Below, in pieces: positions 27,281 to 36,007 of a stretch of DNA of 64,000 bases. Every line of letters starts with the position of its first letter. Within the stretch, counting starts at the first letter, position 1. The notes beneath the pieces were generated by a model. It worked only from the letters and a program-made list of their open reading frames with translations, did not search any database and was not told the DNA's origin. The position numbers and the translations under genes are program-made. The DNA comes from Geobacter argillaceus. GTDB lineage: Bacteria > Desulfobacterota > Desulfuromonadia > Geobacterales > DSM-12255. The stretch covers positions 1-64,000 of the forward strand of contig NZ_VLLN01000019.1 in the NCBI RefSeq assembly GCF_007830735.1. Reading direction: 5' to 3'.

Positions 27281-30200
27281 TCAATTCACCTCCGTGGCGT
27301 TGGCAGCAGCGGATTCTGCAGGCTGGAGCTCGGGCTGTCGTTTTCTGGCGAATATCCGGGAGACCATGACAAAGAAAAACGGAATAAAGATCAGGTCGAT
27401 GAAGGTGGCGGAAAGCAGCCCGCCCGTAACGGCGGTGCCGATGGCGTTCTGGGCTGCCGCCCCGGCGCCTTTGGTAAGCGCCAGCGGCAGGGTGCCGAAG
27501 AAGAAGGCCAAAGAGGTCATGATGACCGGCCGGAGCCTGATCTTCACCGCCGACAGGGTGGCCTCGACCAGCTCATGACCCTGATGCATCTGTTCCTTGA
27601 TGAACTGGATGATCAGGATGGCGTTCTTGGTGGAAAGTCCCACGGTGGTGAGTAGACCGATCTGCAGATAGACGTCGTTGGGCAGCACCCTCAACGAAAC
27701 TGCCGTAACCGCCCCCACCAGGCCAAGCGGCAGCATGAGCAGGTTGACGAACGGGATGGTCCAGCTTTCATACAGTGCCGCCACGCTGAGAAACACCACC
27801 AGGAGAGAGATGGCATAGAGGGCCGGCGCCTGCTTCCCTGCCTGCTTTTCCTCGTAGGAGAGGCCGGTCCACTCGTAACCGACCCCGGGCGGCAGTTGGG
27901 CAGCCATCTTTTCCATTTCGGCCATCGCCTCGCCGGTGCTTATCCCTGGAGCAGCCTGCCCCATGATCTCCACGGACGGAATGCCGTTATAGCGCTCCAG
28001 ACGGGGTGAGCCATACTGCCAGCGGGCTGAGGCAAAAGCGGAAAACGGTACCATCTCCCCCTGGTTGTTGCGGACGTACCATCTGCCGATATCCTCCGGC
28101 AGCATCCGGTACTTGGCGTCGGCCTGGAGATAAACCTTCTTGACCCGACCGTCCTGGATGAAGTCGTTGACATAGGAGCTCCCCCAGGCAGTAGACAGCA
28201 CGCTGTTGACATCGGCCAGGGAGACCCCCAGGGCACCTGCCCGCACATCGTCGATGTCCAGCTTGAACTGGGGAGAGTCATCCTGGCCGTTGGGACGCAC
28301 CGCAATCAGCTTCGGGTTCTTCATGGCCATCCCCAGCATCTGGTTGCGTGCCTCCATCAGCTTGTCATGCCCCAGTCCGCCACGATCCTGCAGCTGGAAG
28401 TCAAAGCCGTTGGCCTGCCCCAACTCCACCACCGCCGGTGGCGAAAAGGCAAAGGCCAGACCGTCCCGGAATTTCGAGAAAGCCCCCATGGCCCGTTTGG
28501 CAACTGCCGCTGCCTTCAGATCAGGAGTCTGGCGCAGTTTCCAGTCCTTGAGCCGGACAAAGGCGAGCCCCATATTCTGACCACGACCGGCAAAGCTGAA
28601 ACCGGCCACGGTGATTATGGCTTCAACTGTTTTGGTTTCCTTCTCCAGAAAATGCCGCTCAAGCTGCTCAACCACCTTCAAGGTCCGCTCCTGGGTTGCC
28701 CCGGCAGGGAGCTGGATTTGACAGATGATGAAGCCCTGATCCTCATCGGGGAGGAAGGCGGTGGGGAGACGCAGGAAAAAGACGACCATGGCCGCGACAA
28801 TGGCGCCGTATACCACCAGGTAGCGCACCGGCTTGCCAAAGGAGCGGCCGACGATTCCTTCATACTTTGTCCTGCAGAAATCAAATAATTTATTGAACCG
28901 GCGGAAGAACGGGCAGAACCAACCGGTCTCACACGCTTCATGCCCCTTTTCCACCGGCTTGAGCAGGGTGGCGCACAGGGCAGGGGTAAGGATCATGGCC
29001 ACCAGCACCGAGAGGATCATGGCGGAGATGATGGTGATGGAGAACTGGCGGTAGATGACGCCGGTGGATCCGCCAAAAAAGGCCATGGGCAGAAAGACCG
29101 CCGTCAGGACGGTGGCGATACCCCAGAGAGCGCTGGTGATCTGTCCCATGGATTTGATGGTGGCGTCATGGGGCGAGAGCCCCTCCTCGGACATGATCCT
29201 CTCCACGTTCTCAACCACGACGATGGCGTCGTCCACCAAAAGTCCGATGACAATGACCAGGGCGAACATGGTGAGGGTGTTGATGGAAAAACCGGCTACC
29301 GACAGCGCGCCCATGGTGCCCAGAAGCACCACCGGCACCGCGATGGTCGGGATCAGGGTAGCGCGGATATTCTGCAGGAAGAGGAACATGATGACAAAAA
29401 CAAGGAATACCGCTTCAATCAGGGTCTGGACTACCTCTTCGATGGAGACTTTTACGAACGGAGTGGTATCGTAGGGATAGACCAGCTTGACTCCGGCGGG
29501 GAAGTATCCGGACAACTCCTCCATCTTGGCCTTGACCCGATCTGCGGTATCCAGGGCGTTGGCACCGGCTGCCAGGCGCAACGCCATGCCCCCCATCGGT
29601 TTACCCTTGTAGCGGGCCTCAATGTCGTAGTTTTCCGTGCCGATCTTGCACTCGGCCACATCCTTAAGCTTGACGGTCGAGCCGTCAGGATTGGTGCGCA
29701 GGACGATGGCATCGAATTCCTCAGGCGACTGGAGCAGGGTGCGAGCCGTGATGGTGGCATTCAGCTGCTGACCGGCCGGCGCCGGGTTTCCCCCGAACTG
29801 GCCGGCGGAAACCTGGGCGTTCTGGGCCTGCAGGGCGGTTATCACGTCGGTGGTGGTCAGGTGGAAGTTGTTCAACTTGGTCGGGTTCAGCCAGATCCGC
29901 ATGGCGTTCTGCGAACCGAAGACCGTCACCTCGCCGACACCTTCCGTCCGGCTGATGATGTCCTGGACATTGGCTACCAGGTAGTCGGTCAGGGCCGGAC
30001 GATCCATGGAACCGTCTTCCGAAACAATGCCAACGATCATCAGGAAGTTCTTGGTGGACTTGACCACCTGAATCCCCTGGCGCTGGACGATCTGGGGAAG
30101 GAGCGGCGTGGCCAGCTGCAGTTTGTTCTGAACCTGCACCTGGGCGATGTTCGGGTCGGTGCCGGCCTTGAAGGTCAGGTTGATGGCCACGGCACCGGCC

Positions 30201-30451
30201 GAGTCGCTGGTGGAGGCCATGTAGATCAGATTGTCAATCCCGTTCAGCTTCTGTTCGATCACCTGGGTGACCGTATCCTGCACGGTCTGGGCTGAAGCGC
30301 CGGGATACATGGCGTTGATGGTGATCTGAGGCGGCGCAATGGGCGGGTACTGGGAGACCGGCAGCGTCTTGATCGCCAGGACCCCCCCCAGCATGACCAT
30401 GATAGCGATCACCCAGGCAAAGATCGGGCGATTTATGAAAAAACGAGGCAT
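27281..30451 (-). CDS. RND efflux permease, HAE1 family (AcrB/MexB-like)
   Basis: The 1056-residue protein is a full-length hydrophobe/amphiphile efflux RND pump with twelve membrane helices and two large periplasmic loops. The proton-relay aspartates are present in TM4 ([16 protein letters not shown]), and the N-terminal [17 protein letters not shown] is typical. It uses the proton gradient to export drugs, dyes, solvents or detergents. It follows the adaptor by 12 bases with a strong AAGGAG site. Substrates cannot be deduced. Confidence 0.95.
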   Translation of the reverse strand: MPRFFINRPIFAWVIAIMVMLGGVLAIKTLPVSQYPPIAPPQITINAMYPGASAQTVQDTVTQVIEQKLNGIDNLIYMASTSDSAGAVAINLTFKAGTDPNIAQVQVQNKLQLATPLLPQIVQRQGIQVVKSTKNFLMIVGIVSEDGSMDRPALTDYLVANVQDIISRTEGVGEVTVFGSQNAMRIWLNPTKLNNFHLTTTDVITALQAQNAQVSAGQFGGNPAPAGQQLNATITARTLLQSPEEFDAIVLRTNPDGSTVKLKDVAECKIGTENYDIEARYKGKPMGGMALRLAAGANALDTADRVKAKMEELSGYFPAGVKLVYPYDTTPFVKVSIEEVVQTLIEAVFLVFVIMFLFLQNIRATLIPTIAVPVVLLGTMGALSVAGFSINTLTMFALVIVIGLLVDDAIVVVENVERIMSEEGLSPHDATIKSMGQITSALWGIATVLTAVFLPMAFFGGSTGVIYRQFSITIISAMILSVLVAMILTPALCATLLKPVEKGHEACETGWFCPFFRRFNKLFDFCRTKYEGIVGRSFGKPVRYLVVYGAIVAAMVVFFLRLPTAFLPDEDQGFIICQIQLPAGATQERTLKVVEQLERHFLEKETKTVEAIITVAGFSFAGRGQNMGLAFVRLKDWKLRQTPDLKAAAVAKRAMGAFSKFRDGLAFAFSPPAVVELGQANGFDFQLQDRGGLGHDKLMEARNQMLGMAMKNPKLIAVRPNGQDDSPQFKLDIDDVRAGALGVSLADVNSVLSTAWGSSYVNDFIQDGRVKKVYLQADAKYRMLPEDIGRWYVRNNQGEMVPFSAFASARWQYGSPRLERYNGIPSVEIMGQAAPGISTGEAMAEMEKMAAQLPPGVGYEWTGLSYEEKQAGKQAPALYAISLLVVFLSVAALYESWTIPFVNLLMLPLGLVGAVTAVSLRVLPNDVYLQIGLLTTVGLSTKNAILIIQFIKEQMHQGHELVEATLSAVKIRLRPVIMTSLAFFFGTLPLALTKGAGAAAQNAIGTAVTGGLLSATFIDLIFIPFFFVMVSRIFARKRQPELQPAESAAANATEVN

Positions 30452-30463
30452 GGAGGATCTCCT

Positions 30464-31660
30464 TTATTTCTTGGCTGCGACTGACTGGGTCGCTCCGGTG
30501 GGAGCTGCGGCAGGTTTGCTCTCGAACGGCACGGCCTTGACCGGGGTTTCGGGGCGCGCCTTCTGTATCCCTTCCAGGATGACCCGATCACCCGCCTTGA
30601 GGCCGTCGCTGACCAGCCAGCTGTCGCCGACGGTCCGGACGACCTTGATAGGCCGCGGCTCCACCTTCTCCCCGGCCCCGACCACCATGACCATGGCATT
30701 GCCGGCAGGATTACGGGTGACCCCCCGCTGCGGAATGAGGAGTGCCTTCTCGCTGACACCTTCCTCCAGGATGGCGCGGACAAACATGCCCGGCAGCAGG
30801 GTCTGTTTAGGGTTCGGGAAGATCGCCCGCAGGGTGATGGAACCGGTGCTCTGGTCCACGGTGACTTCCGAAAACTTCAGGGTGCCCGGCAACGGATAGG
30901 CGCTGCCATCCTCAAGCATCAGCTTTACCCGCGCCTGACTGGCACCGCTGTTCTTCAGCAGGCCGCTGGCCAGGTTCTGTTTCAGTTTCAACAGTTCGGC
31001 GCTGGATTGGGTGACATCCACATACATGGAGCCGAGCTGTTGGACTGTGGCCAACGCAGCTGGCTGGTTGGCGGTTACCAGGGCGCCGTTGGTTACGGTC
31101 GAGCGGCCGATCCGGCCGGAGATGGGGGCAGTTACCCTGGTGTAGGCCAGGTTGATCCGGGCAGTCTCCACCGCGGCTTTGGTTAAGGCAACATCGGCCT
31201 CGGACTGCTTGAGCGCTGCATGAGCATCATCATAGTCCTGCTGGCTCACCGCCTTGATTTTCACCAGGTCGCGAAATCGCTCCTCCTTCAGTCGGGCCGG
31301 GATCAGGTTGGCCTCAGCCCTGGCCTCGGCGGCCTTGGTGCTGGCGTAGGCCGCCTGATAGGTTGCCGGGTCGATCTGGTACAGCACCTGACCGGCCTTG
31401 ACATCGCTACCCTCGGTAAAAATCCGCTTCTGGATAATCCCGCTGACCTGGGGCCGAACCTCAGCAATCAGGTAGGGTGACGTGCGGCCGGACAGTTCTG
31501 TGGTCAGGGCCACCCGCTGCGGCTGCACCGTCATCACCCCCACCTCGGGCGGGCCGGATTGCGGCTTGGGAGCGGTTTTCCTGCCACAGCCGGTCATCAT
31601 CATGCCGGTTGCCAGCAGTCCTGCTACGGTGATCAGTTTCACTCTGTACATGGTTCGCAT
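30464..31660 (-). CDS. RND efflux periplasmic adaptor lipoprotein (AcrA/MexA-like)
   Basis: The 398-residue membrane-fusion protein bridges the RND permease and the outer-membrane channel. It starts with a signal peptide and lipobox ending at C25 (MMTGC), then a barrel-sandwich (lipoyl) half, a long helical hairpin (about 100-170), the second lipoyl half, and a beta-barrel. I chose ATG 31660 since GAGGT lies 6 bases upstream; a second ATG three codons later is possible. It is preceded by a 26-codon membrane microprotein gene. Confidence 0.93.
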   Translation of the reverse strand: MRTMYRVKLITVAGLLATGMMMTGCGRKTAPKPQSGPPEVGVMTVQPQRVALTTELSGRTSPYLIAEVRPQVSGIIQKRIFTEGSDVKAGQVLYQIDPATYQAAYASTKAAEARAEANLIPARLKEERFRDLVKIKAVSQQDYDDAHAALKQSEADVALTKAAVETARINLAYTRVTAPISGRIGRSTVTNGALVTANQPAALATVQQLGSMYVDVTQSSAELLKLKQNLASGLLKNSGASQARVKLMLEDGSAYPLPGTLKFSEVTVDQSTGSITLRAIFPNPKQTLLPGMFVRAILEEGVSEKALLIPQRGVTRNPAGNAMVMVVGAGEKVEPRPIKVVRTVGDSWLVSDGLKAGDRVILEGIQKARPETPVKAVPFESKPAAAPTGATQSVAAKK

Positions 31661-31744
31661 AAATACCTCTATCGTGTGCAATAATTGCCAGCCGGTCGGC
31701 TGGGCCGCTGTTGATTGTGGTTTCTTGGCGCCGTTTCCGGCCGG

Positions 31745-31825
31745 CTAGTCGCCCTTCTTTACGAACGCAATGATGACGATCAGCGCCCAAACCACCGTCA
31801 TTGAAAGGACAAAAATGGTCATCAT
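31745..31825 (-). CDS. Single-helix membrane microprotein at the head of the RND operon
   Basis: This 26-codon frame (ATG ATG ... TAG) encodes one hydrophobic helix, roughly residues 4-22 (FVLSMTVVWALIVIIAFV), ending in K-K-G-D. It lies between the TetR gene and the adaptor gene, on their strand, 84 bases before the adaptor start. The pattern (short polar N-end, 18-19 hydrophobic residues, positive C-end) is that of real membrane microproteins such as AcrZ, which binds AcrB in E. coli, or CydX and KdpF. The ribosome site is weak (GGGA). Function as a pump modulator is inference. Confidence 0.55.
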   Translation of the reverse strand: MMTIFVLSMTVVWALIVIIAFVKKGD

Positions 31826-31883
31826 GGTCAATCCCAGTAGTTGATTTGATTCACGGATTCAATACCAGTGCCGCCCACCGCAC

Positions 31884-31903
31884 AATGAATGATCATTCAT
31901 TCC
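31884..31903. promoter_or_regulatory. TetR operator upstream of the RND operon
   Basis: AATGAATGATCATTCATT (31884-31901) is a perfect 18-bp palindrome. The 17-mer at 31887-31903 matches the one upstream of the TetR gene (32538-32554) at 16 of 17 positions. It lies between the tetR stop and the microprotein/adaptor genes, where the efflux promoter should be. Confidence 0.8.
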
Positions 31904-31939
31904 AATAAGCATAGATCCGATGCGAACAGATAGTGGCCC

Positions 31940-32521
31940 CTAACGCCGGATACCGTCCCAGCAGGCTTCTACGGTCCGGGCGATCAAAGGTTCATCCAGG
32001 ACGATGAAATTGAAGATGTGGTCACGCACCACCGTCAGGAGCGGGCCGAACGCCAGGGCAAAAAGAATCACCAGCGGCAGGTCCTTCATCACCTGCTGGG
32101 CGACCCCATCATCGAACAGTTCGCGGAACACATCGCACTCCCCCTGCTTGCCCAGTATCTTATCCCGACGAAAAGCCACACCGTAGGGGGAATTGTGGAA
32201 CTGTTCAATGTAGCGGAAGTGGAGCGGGTTTTCGATGCAGTAACGCAGCAACGCACGGCCGAGGTGGATGAATCGCTCCCGGATCGGCTTTTCCGGCAGA
32301 TAACCTTCCATCAGCACCACCTTCAGCTTCTGTTCAAGGGCACTGTAGAGCTCTGCGATAAGCAGATCCTTGTTCTCGAAGTAGCGGTATATCGTCCCGG
32401 CGCCCACCCCGGCCCGGTCGGCGACCATCGCCATGGGAGCGCCATGGAATCCCTGCTCGGCAATCAACTCAAGAGCGGCCTGCAGTATCGCCAGCCGCTT
32501 GTCACACTGAGCACTTTTCAT
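31940..32521 (-). CDS. TetR-family repressor of the RND efflux operon
   Basis: The 193-residue protein has an N-terminal helix-turn-helix (about 10-55, MAMVADRAGVGAGTIYRYF) typical of TetR/AcrR repressors and a C-terminal ligand-binding region. It precedes the efflux genes on the same strand. Near-identical palindromes lie just upstream of its own gene and of the efflux operon, so autorepression and control of the pump are very likely. The inducer would be a pump substrate; it cannot be deduced. Confidence 0.92.
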   Translation of the reverse strand: MKSAQCDKRLAILQAALELIAEQGFHGAPMAMVADRAGVGAGTIYRYFENKDLLIAELYSALEQKLKVVLMEGYLPEKPIRERFIHLGRALLRYCIENPLHFRYIEQFHNSPYGVAFRRDKILGKQGECDVFRELFDDGVAQQVMKDLPLVILFALAFGPLLTVVRDHIFNFIVLDEPLIARTVEACWDGIRR

Positions 32522-32537
32522 ATTACCTCACCACCAA

Positions 32538-32554
32538 GAATGAACATTCATTCC
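32538..32554. promoter_or_regulatory. TetR operator upstream of the repressor gene
   Basis: GAATGAACATTCATTCC lies 17 bases before the tetR start codon and differs from the operator at 31887-31903 at one position. The core AATGAA-CA-TTCATT is an inverted repeat. This supports autoregulation. Confidence 0.78.
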
Positions 32555-32681
32555 TAACATACCCAGTAAAGGGAACCTGTGTCAAGCGGTTTATGTCAGC
32601 GTTGACTGATTGGTTTTTGTGTAAAAGCCTGTTCGGCTTGATGTGTATCTATAGTTATTAATAAATAATTATAAATTAGGC

Positions 32682-32710
32682 TTGACTCAATACCAAAACC
32701 TTGCTAAACA
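32682..32710 (+). promoter_or_regulatory. Predicted sigma-70 promoter ahead of a short leader
   Basis: TTGACT (32682-32687), a 17-base spacer and TAAACA (32705-32710) form a good promoter on the plus strand in a very A/T-rich stretch. Transcription would begin near 32717 and meet the terminator at 32731-32766 almost at once. Confidence 0.5.
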
Positions 32711-32730
32711 TATCATCAAGCTTATCCATA

Positions 32731-32766
32731 GCCCTTTACCTCTTGGAGGTCAGGGGCATTTTTTTT
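32731..32766 (+). terminator. Strong terminator or attenuator upstream of yaeQ
   Basis: The stem GCCC...ACCTC with GAGGT..GGGGC is followed by eight T (32759-32766). There is no plus-strand gene before it, so it either ends a very short RNA from the 32682 promoter or attenuates yaeQ-greB transcription. The remaining bases of the 32555-32864 gap show no gene. Confidence 0.75.
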
Positions 32767-32864
32767 GGTTTGCGGCAATTATCGCACCGCCGCATTTGTG
32801 TCTGGAAATCCCACGACATGGCGGTTATGATGAGCGCATTCAACCGCAAAGGAAACACGCTCCA

Positions 32865-33419
32865 TTGGCCCTGCCATCGACCATTTACCGCGCCAACATC
32901 CAGCTTTCCCACATCGACAGAAACCTTTACGAACCGTTGCAGGTAACAGTTGCCCGCCATCCCTCGGAAACAGCGGAACGGCTGGTAACCCGTTTGCTGG
33001 CCTTTGCCCTGTTCTACGGACCTGATCTGACGTTCACCAAGGGAATCTGTGCCGGCGACGAACCCGACCTGTGGGTCAAGGGCCCGGACGGACGGGTACT
33101 CCTCTGGGTGGAGGTCGGACTACCCGATCCCGAGCGTCTGGTCAAGGCAAGCCGCCATGCTGCACGGGCGGTACTGCTGGCCAGCGGGACCGCCCGGTAT
33201 ACCTGGGAAAAACAGCATCTGTCAAAACTGGCAACAGTCCCAAACCTGACCGTGCTCGGCCTTGATCAGGGCTTCCCGGGCCAGTTGGTCTCCCGGCTGG
33301 AACGATCGATCACCTGGTCGCTCACCGTTACCGAAGGCTCTCTCTATCTCGAACGTGACGGCGAGACCCTGGAGACCACCCTGTCTCATCTCTCCGGTCC
33401 TGCCCCGTTCGTATCATGA
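32865..33419 (+). CDS. yaeQ: YaeQ family protein
   Basis: From a TTG at 32865 the product is 184 residues, matching E. coli YaeQ (181). The family has a PD-(D/E)xK nuclease-like fold; the shared blocks ARHPSET-ERLVTRLLAF, FTKGICAGDEPDLWVK and LWVEVGLPDP are all present. YaeQ can suppress loss of the RfaH antiterminator when overproduced, but its normal role is unclear. The TTG start is chosen by family alignment and an AAAGGA site upstream; the frame is open back to 32682 with nothing family-like. greB follows 22 bases later, a transcription-linked neighbour. Confidence 0.85.
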   Translation: MALPSTIYRANIQLSHIDRNLYEPLQVTVARHPSETAERLVTRLLAFALFYGPDLTFTKGICAGDEPDLWVKGPDGRVLLWVEVGLPDPERLVKASRHAARAVLLASGTARYTWEKQHLSKLATVPNLTVLGLDQGFPGQLVSRLERSITWSLTVTEGSLYLERDGETLETTLSHLSGPAPFVS

Positions 33420-33441
33420 TGTTGTTATTAATGGGAATGCT

Positions 33442-33912
33442 ATGACGAACCTGATTACCTTTGAAGGCATGAAAAGACTGCAGGCCGAATTCGACCAGCT
33501 CTGGTATGTGGAGCGCCCCAAGGTGGTACAGGGGGTTGCTGACGCCGCTGCCGAGGGTGACCGTTCGGAGAACGCGGAGTACATCTATGGCAAGAAACGG
33601 CTGCGGGAGATCGATCGGAAGCTAAAGCACCTGGGCTCACGGCTCAAACTGCTCAAGGTGGCGACGCCCCCGGCTAGGCCGGAGGCGGTTTCGTTCGGCT
33701 GCTGGGTGACGTACGAGAACGAAGAGGGTGAGGAGCGCTGCTATCAGTTGGTCGGCCCCGACGAGTTCGATGTGAATGCGGGACGGATCAGTATCGATTC
33801 GCCGGTGGGACAGGCGCTGCTCAAAAAGAGAGTAGACGACGAAGTGGTCATCCGGCGGCCGTCAGGAGCGATGACGGTGGTGATCACCGCCATCAGCCCG
33901 AGCCGGAGCTAG
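33442..33912 (+). CDS. greB: Transcription elongation factor GreB
   Basis: GreB rescues backtracked RNA polymerase by inserting its coiled coil into the secondary channel and stimulating transcript cleavage. The 156-residue protein has the N-terminal coiled coil with the acidic tip and GreB-type sequence (LWYVERPKVVQGVADAAAE, GDRSENAEYIYGKKRLREI), followed by the FKBP-like C-terminal domain. LWxxERP and YGKKRLREID distinguish it from GreA. The gene follows yaeQ closely and is probably cotranscribed. Confidence 0.93.
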   Translation: MTNLITFEGMKRLQAEFDQLWYVERPKVVQGVADAAAEGDRSENAEYIYGKKRLREIDRKLKHLGSRLKLLKVATPPARPEAVSFGCWVTYENEEGEERCYQLVGPDEFDVNAGRISIDSPVGQALLKKRVDDEVVIRRPSGAMTVVITAISPSRS

Positions 33913-33935
33913 TGTTCTGTGAGGCGTAGCGAAGA

Positions 33936-35147
33936 TCAGCCGATTCCATCGAGCACAGCAACAAACGCCCGCACATTCTGTGCCTTCCGAAGCTGCTTCA
34001 GAATCTTGCCGAGATCGTCGTCCTCCATGGTGGCCAAAATCGCCTTCACCTTGCCCAGCACCTGGGTCTCACCGCAGAAAATCTCCTGATACCGTCCCAG
34101 TACCTCCCGCAGGTAGCGACAGAGCAGTGTAGCCCGCTCCTGCCGTTCCGGTGTTGCTGCGGCCCTGCCCCGCAGCCGCTCGAACAGGAGCGGATCGGCA
34201 ATAGCCCCCCGCCCCAACATCAGGCCGGCTGCGCCGGTCTCCCGCAGTACCCGCAGACCGTCAGGGGCAGTACGGATGTCTCCATTGGCAATAACCGGCA
34301 GACTGGTACGCTTCACCACGGCAGTAGTCACGGCGTGGTCCGCCTGGCCGCCATACTCCTGCACCACGGTGCGGGGATGGAGCACCAGGAAATCGACTCC
34401 TGCCGACTCGAACAGGGGAAGCAGGGTCAGCACCTGGTTTGGATCGTCGTACCCGGCGCGGAGTTTTATGGAAAAGGTCCCGTTGATCGCCCGGCGCAGG
34501 GCCGGGATGACCTCATAGAGCTCCTCGGGTCGCCGCAGCATGCCGCCGCCGGTCAGGCCGGTGGTCATGCGGCCGTACGGACACCCCATGTTAAGGTTGA
34601 TATGCCGGGCACCTGCAGCCCGGGCAGCCAGCGCCGCATCCACAAGGGCTTGCGCACCGTGGCCAACCAGTTGCACCACCAGGGGTACACCTTCTTCCGT
34701 ATCGGTGATCTCGCGCCGGTCACTCGGGGTAAGCCGCTTGGCACTCACCGAACTGACCCGCATGAATTCGGTGAACACGGTGTCCGGCCGCACCCATTGA
34801 ACGAACAGGGACCGGATGGCCCGGTTGGTAAGCCCCTGCATCGGCGCCAGCATGAGGGGCATCTCTCCCTGCGGCCAAGGGAGCGACCGCGGCGGTTCTT
34901 GGGGAGCAGCCTCGCCTTGCCTGCCGATGGCACCGAACAGGCACTCCCGGATACAGTTCCCGCAACTGACGCACGCTCCCGAGGAGGCCAGGACCGCATG
35001 CTTTCGCGTCCCCGACGTTGCCAGCGACACGAGCCGCTCACCGCAGGCAGCCACGCAACGACCGCACCCCTTGCAGCGATTGACGTCAATTGCCGGCAGC
35101 GGCAGACTACTAAAACCTTCGCATTCCGTTGTCACCTTATTCGTCAT
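33936..35147 (-). CDS. tRNA-dihydrouridine synthase-family protein with ferredoxin domain
   Basis: The 403-residue protein fuses two 4Fe-4S motifs (C25, C28, C31, C35 and C59, C62, C65, C69) to a complete flavin-dependent TIM barrel of the DUS family (about 95-400) with LAPMQGLTNRA at 100-110, the catalytic cysteine C189 in NLNMGCPYG, and the FMN-phosphate segment GLMLGRGAI. Ordinary DUS enzymes take electrons from NADPH and have no ferredoxin domain; here the clusters could feed the flavin directly. It could reduce uridine in tRNA or act on a free pyrimidine-like substrate. It is followed by the DUF309 gene, same strand upstream order, 13 bases apart. Confidence 0.85.
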   Translation of the reverse strand: MTNKVTTECEGFSSLPLPAIDVNRCKGCGRCVAACGERLVSLATSGTRKHAVLASSGACVSCGNCIRECLFGAIGRQGEAAPQEPPRSLPWPQGEMPLMLAPMQGLTNRAIRSLFVQWVRPDTVFTEFMRVSSVSAKRLTPSDRREITDTEEGVPLVVQLVGHGAQALVDAALAARAAGARHINLNMGCPYGRMTTGLTGGGMLRRPEELYEVIPALRRAINGTFSIKLRAGYDDPNQVLTLLPLFESAGVDFLVLHPRTVVQEYGGQADHAVTTAVVKRTSLPVIANGDIRTAPDGLRVLRETGAAGLMLGRGAIADPLLFERLRGRAAATPERQERATLLCRYLREVLGRYQEIFCGETQVLGKVKAILATMEDDDLGKILKQLRKAQNVRAFVAVLDGIG

Positions 35148-35160
35148 ATCGTTACCAATC

Positions 35161-35583
35161 TCAGTTCATATCCGGGGCGGAATCGTCCGCCGCACCAGAA
35201 GACGGCGCAAGCCGCAGTCCGGGAATCAGTGCAGGGTCGAGTTCGTTCATTCGGTCCGGACCGAGGAGTTCCAGGGCGTCCCGCAGCCGGTCCGCCGCCA
35301 GAATGAATTCCGCCACCGCAATACGCTGACAGACCGGTTGCGTCCGGCGCAGATAGCCGGTCCCCCCTTTGAGCAGACTGACGGCACCGCCGAAATTCCC
35401 GTTCCGCCAATGGTGGAGCGCCACCGCAACCTGCAGGATACCCTGGTAAAGGTCACGCGTCTCACCTTCCTCGCCGACCCAGAGTTCTTCGAGGGTTTCA
35501 TGGCACTCGAACCAGTCGCCGCGGTTGAATTCCCCCATGGCCCGCAGCAAGGCGCCGGGCGGTGATTGATCACAGCTTCCCAT
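35161..35583 (-). CDS. DUF309 family protein
   Basis: The 140-residue helical protein has the DUF309 signature FECHETLEELW (26-36), with a conserved histidine and glutamates that suggest metal binding. Its function is unknown. I used ATG 35583; the frame is open to 35796 but that portion is not family-like and would overlap the divergent small membrane protein gene at 35672. It precedes the ferredoxin-DUS gene by 13 bases, so the two are likely one transcript. Confidence 0.8.
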   Translation of the reverse strand: MGSCDQSPPGALLRAMGEFNRGDWFECHETLEELWVGEEGETRDLYQGILQVAVALHHWRNGNFGGAVSLLKGGTGYLRRTQPVCQRIAVAEFILAADRLRDALELLGPDRMNELDPALIPGLRLAPSSGAADDSAPDMN

Positions 35584-35671
35584 GCTTTTTCCCGCTTTCT
35601 GCATCAAGCCGGCAACACCGGCGTGCAAATCAGGTAGACAACCACTCCCCTCCAGGGTGTAGTATCTTCCC

Positions 35672-35830
35672 ATGAAAAGAGTTCCTGCACTCCTCCTGCT
35701 CCTGTTCGCCCTCAGCATCATTTCCTTCGGCACCTGGCAGCTTTTCCGGGGCAATCTCGAAGCGGCCTTCTCGGCACTGCCGTTTCTGCTGGTCACCTAC
35801 CTGTTCGTGAAGAGATTCAGTCGGAGTTAA
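35672..35830 (+). CDS. Small two-helix membrane protein, 52 residues
   Basis: ATG 35672 to TAA 35830 encodes a 52-residue protein with two hydrophobic segments (about 4-23 and 30-47, the second AAFSALPFLLVTYLFVKRF) and basic residues at both inner ends. The hydrophobic pattern and uninterrupted frame argue for a real gene, divergent from the DUF309 gene. I cannot name a family. The ribosome site is weak. It is too small to carry an enzymatic domain. Confidence 0.55.
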   Translation: MKRVPALLLLLFALSIISFGTWQLFRGNLEAAFSALPFLLVTYLFVKRFSRS

Positions 35831-36007
35831 TCCCCCCGCTCTTTCGATTTCCTGCTCTTTTTGTCTTCATCATTGCAGCAACTGGCCAACAACTCAAGAA
35901 TTATCCCGGTGGCCACACAGCTGTACCTTGCAGTCACAAAAATCGGTGATACAAATTAAACACAACTAACACGACAATGCGATAGGGATGTCCCACAAGG
36001 AGGCTCC

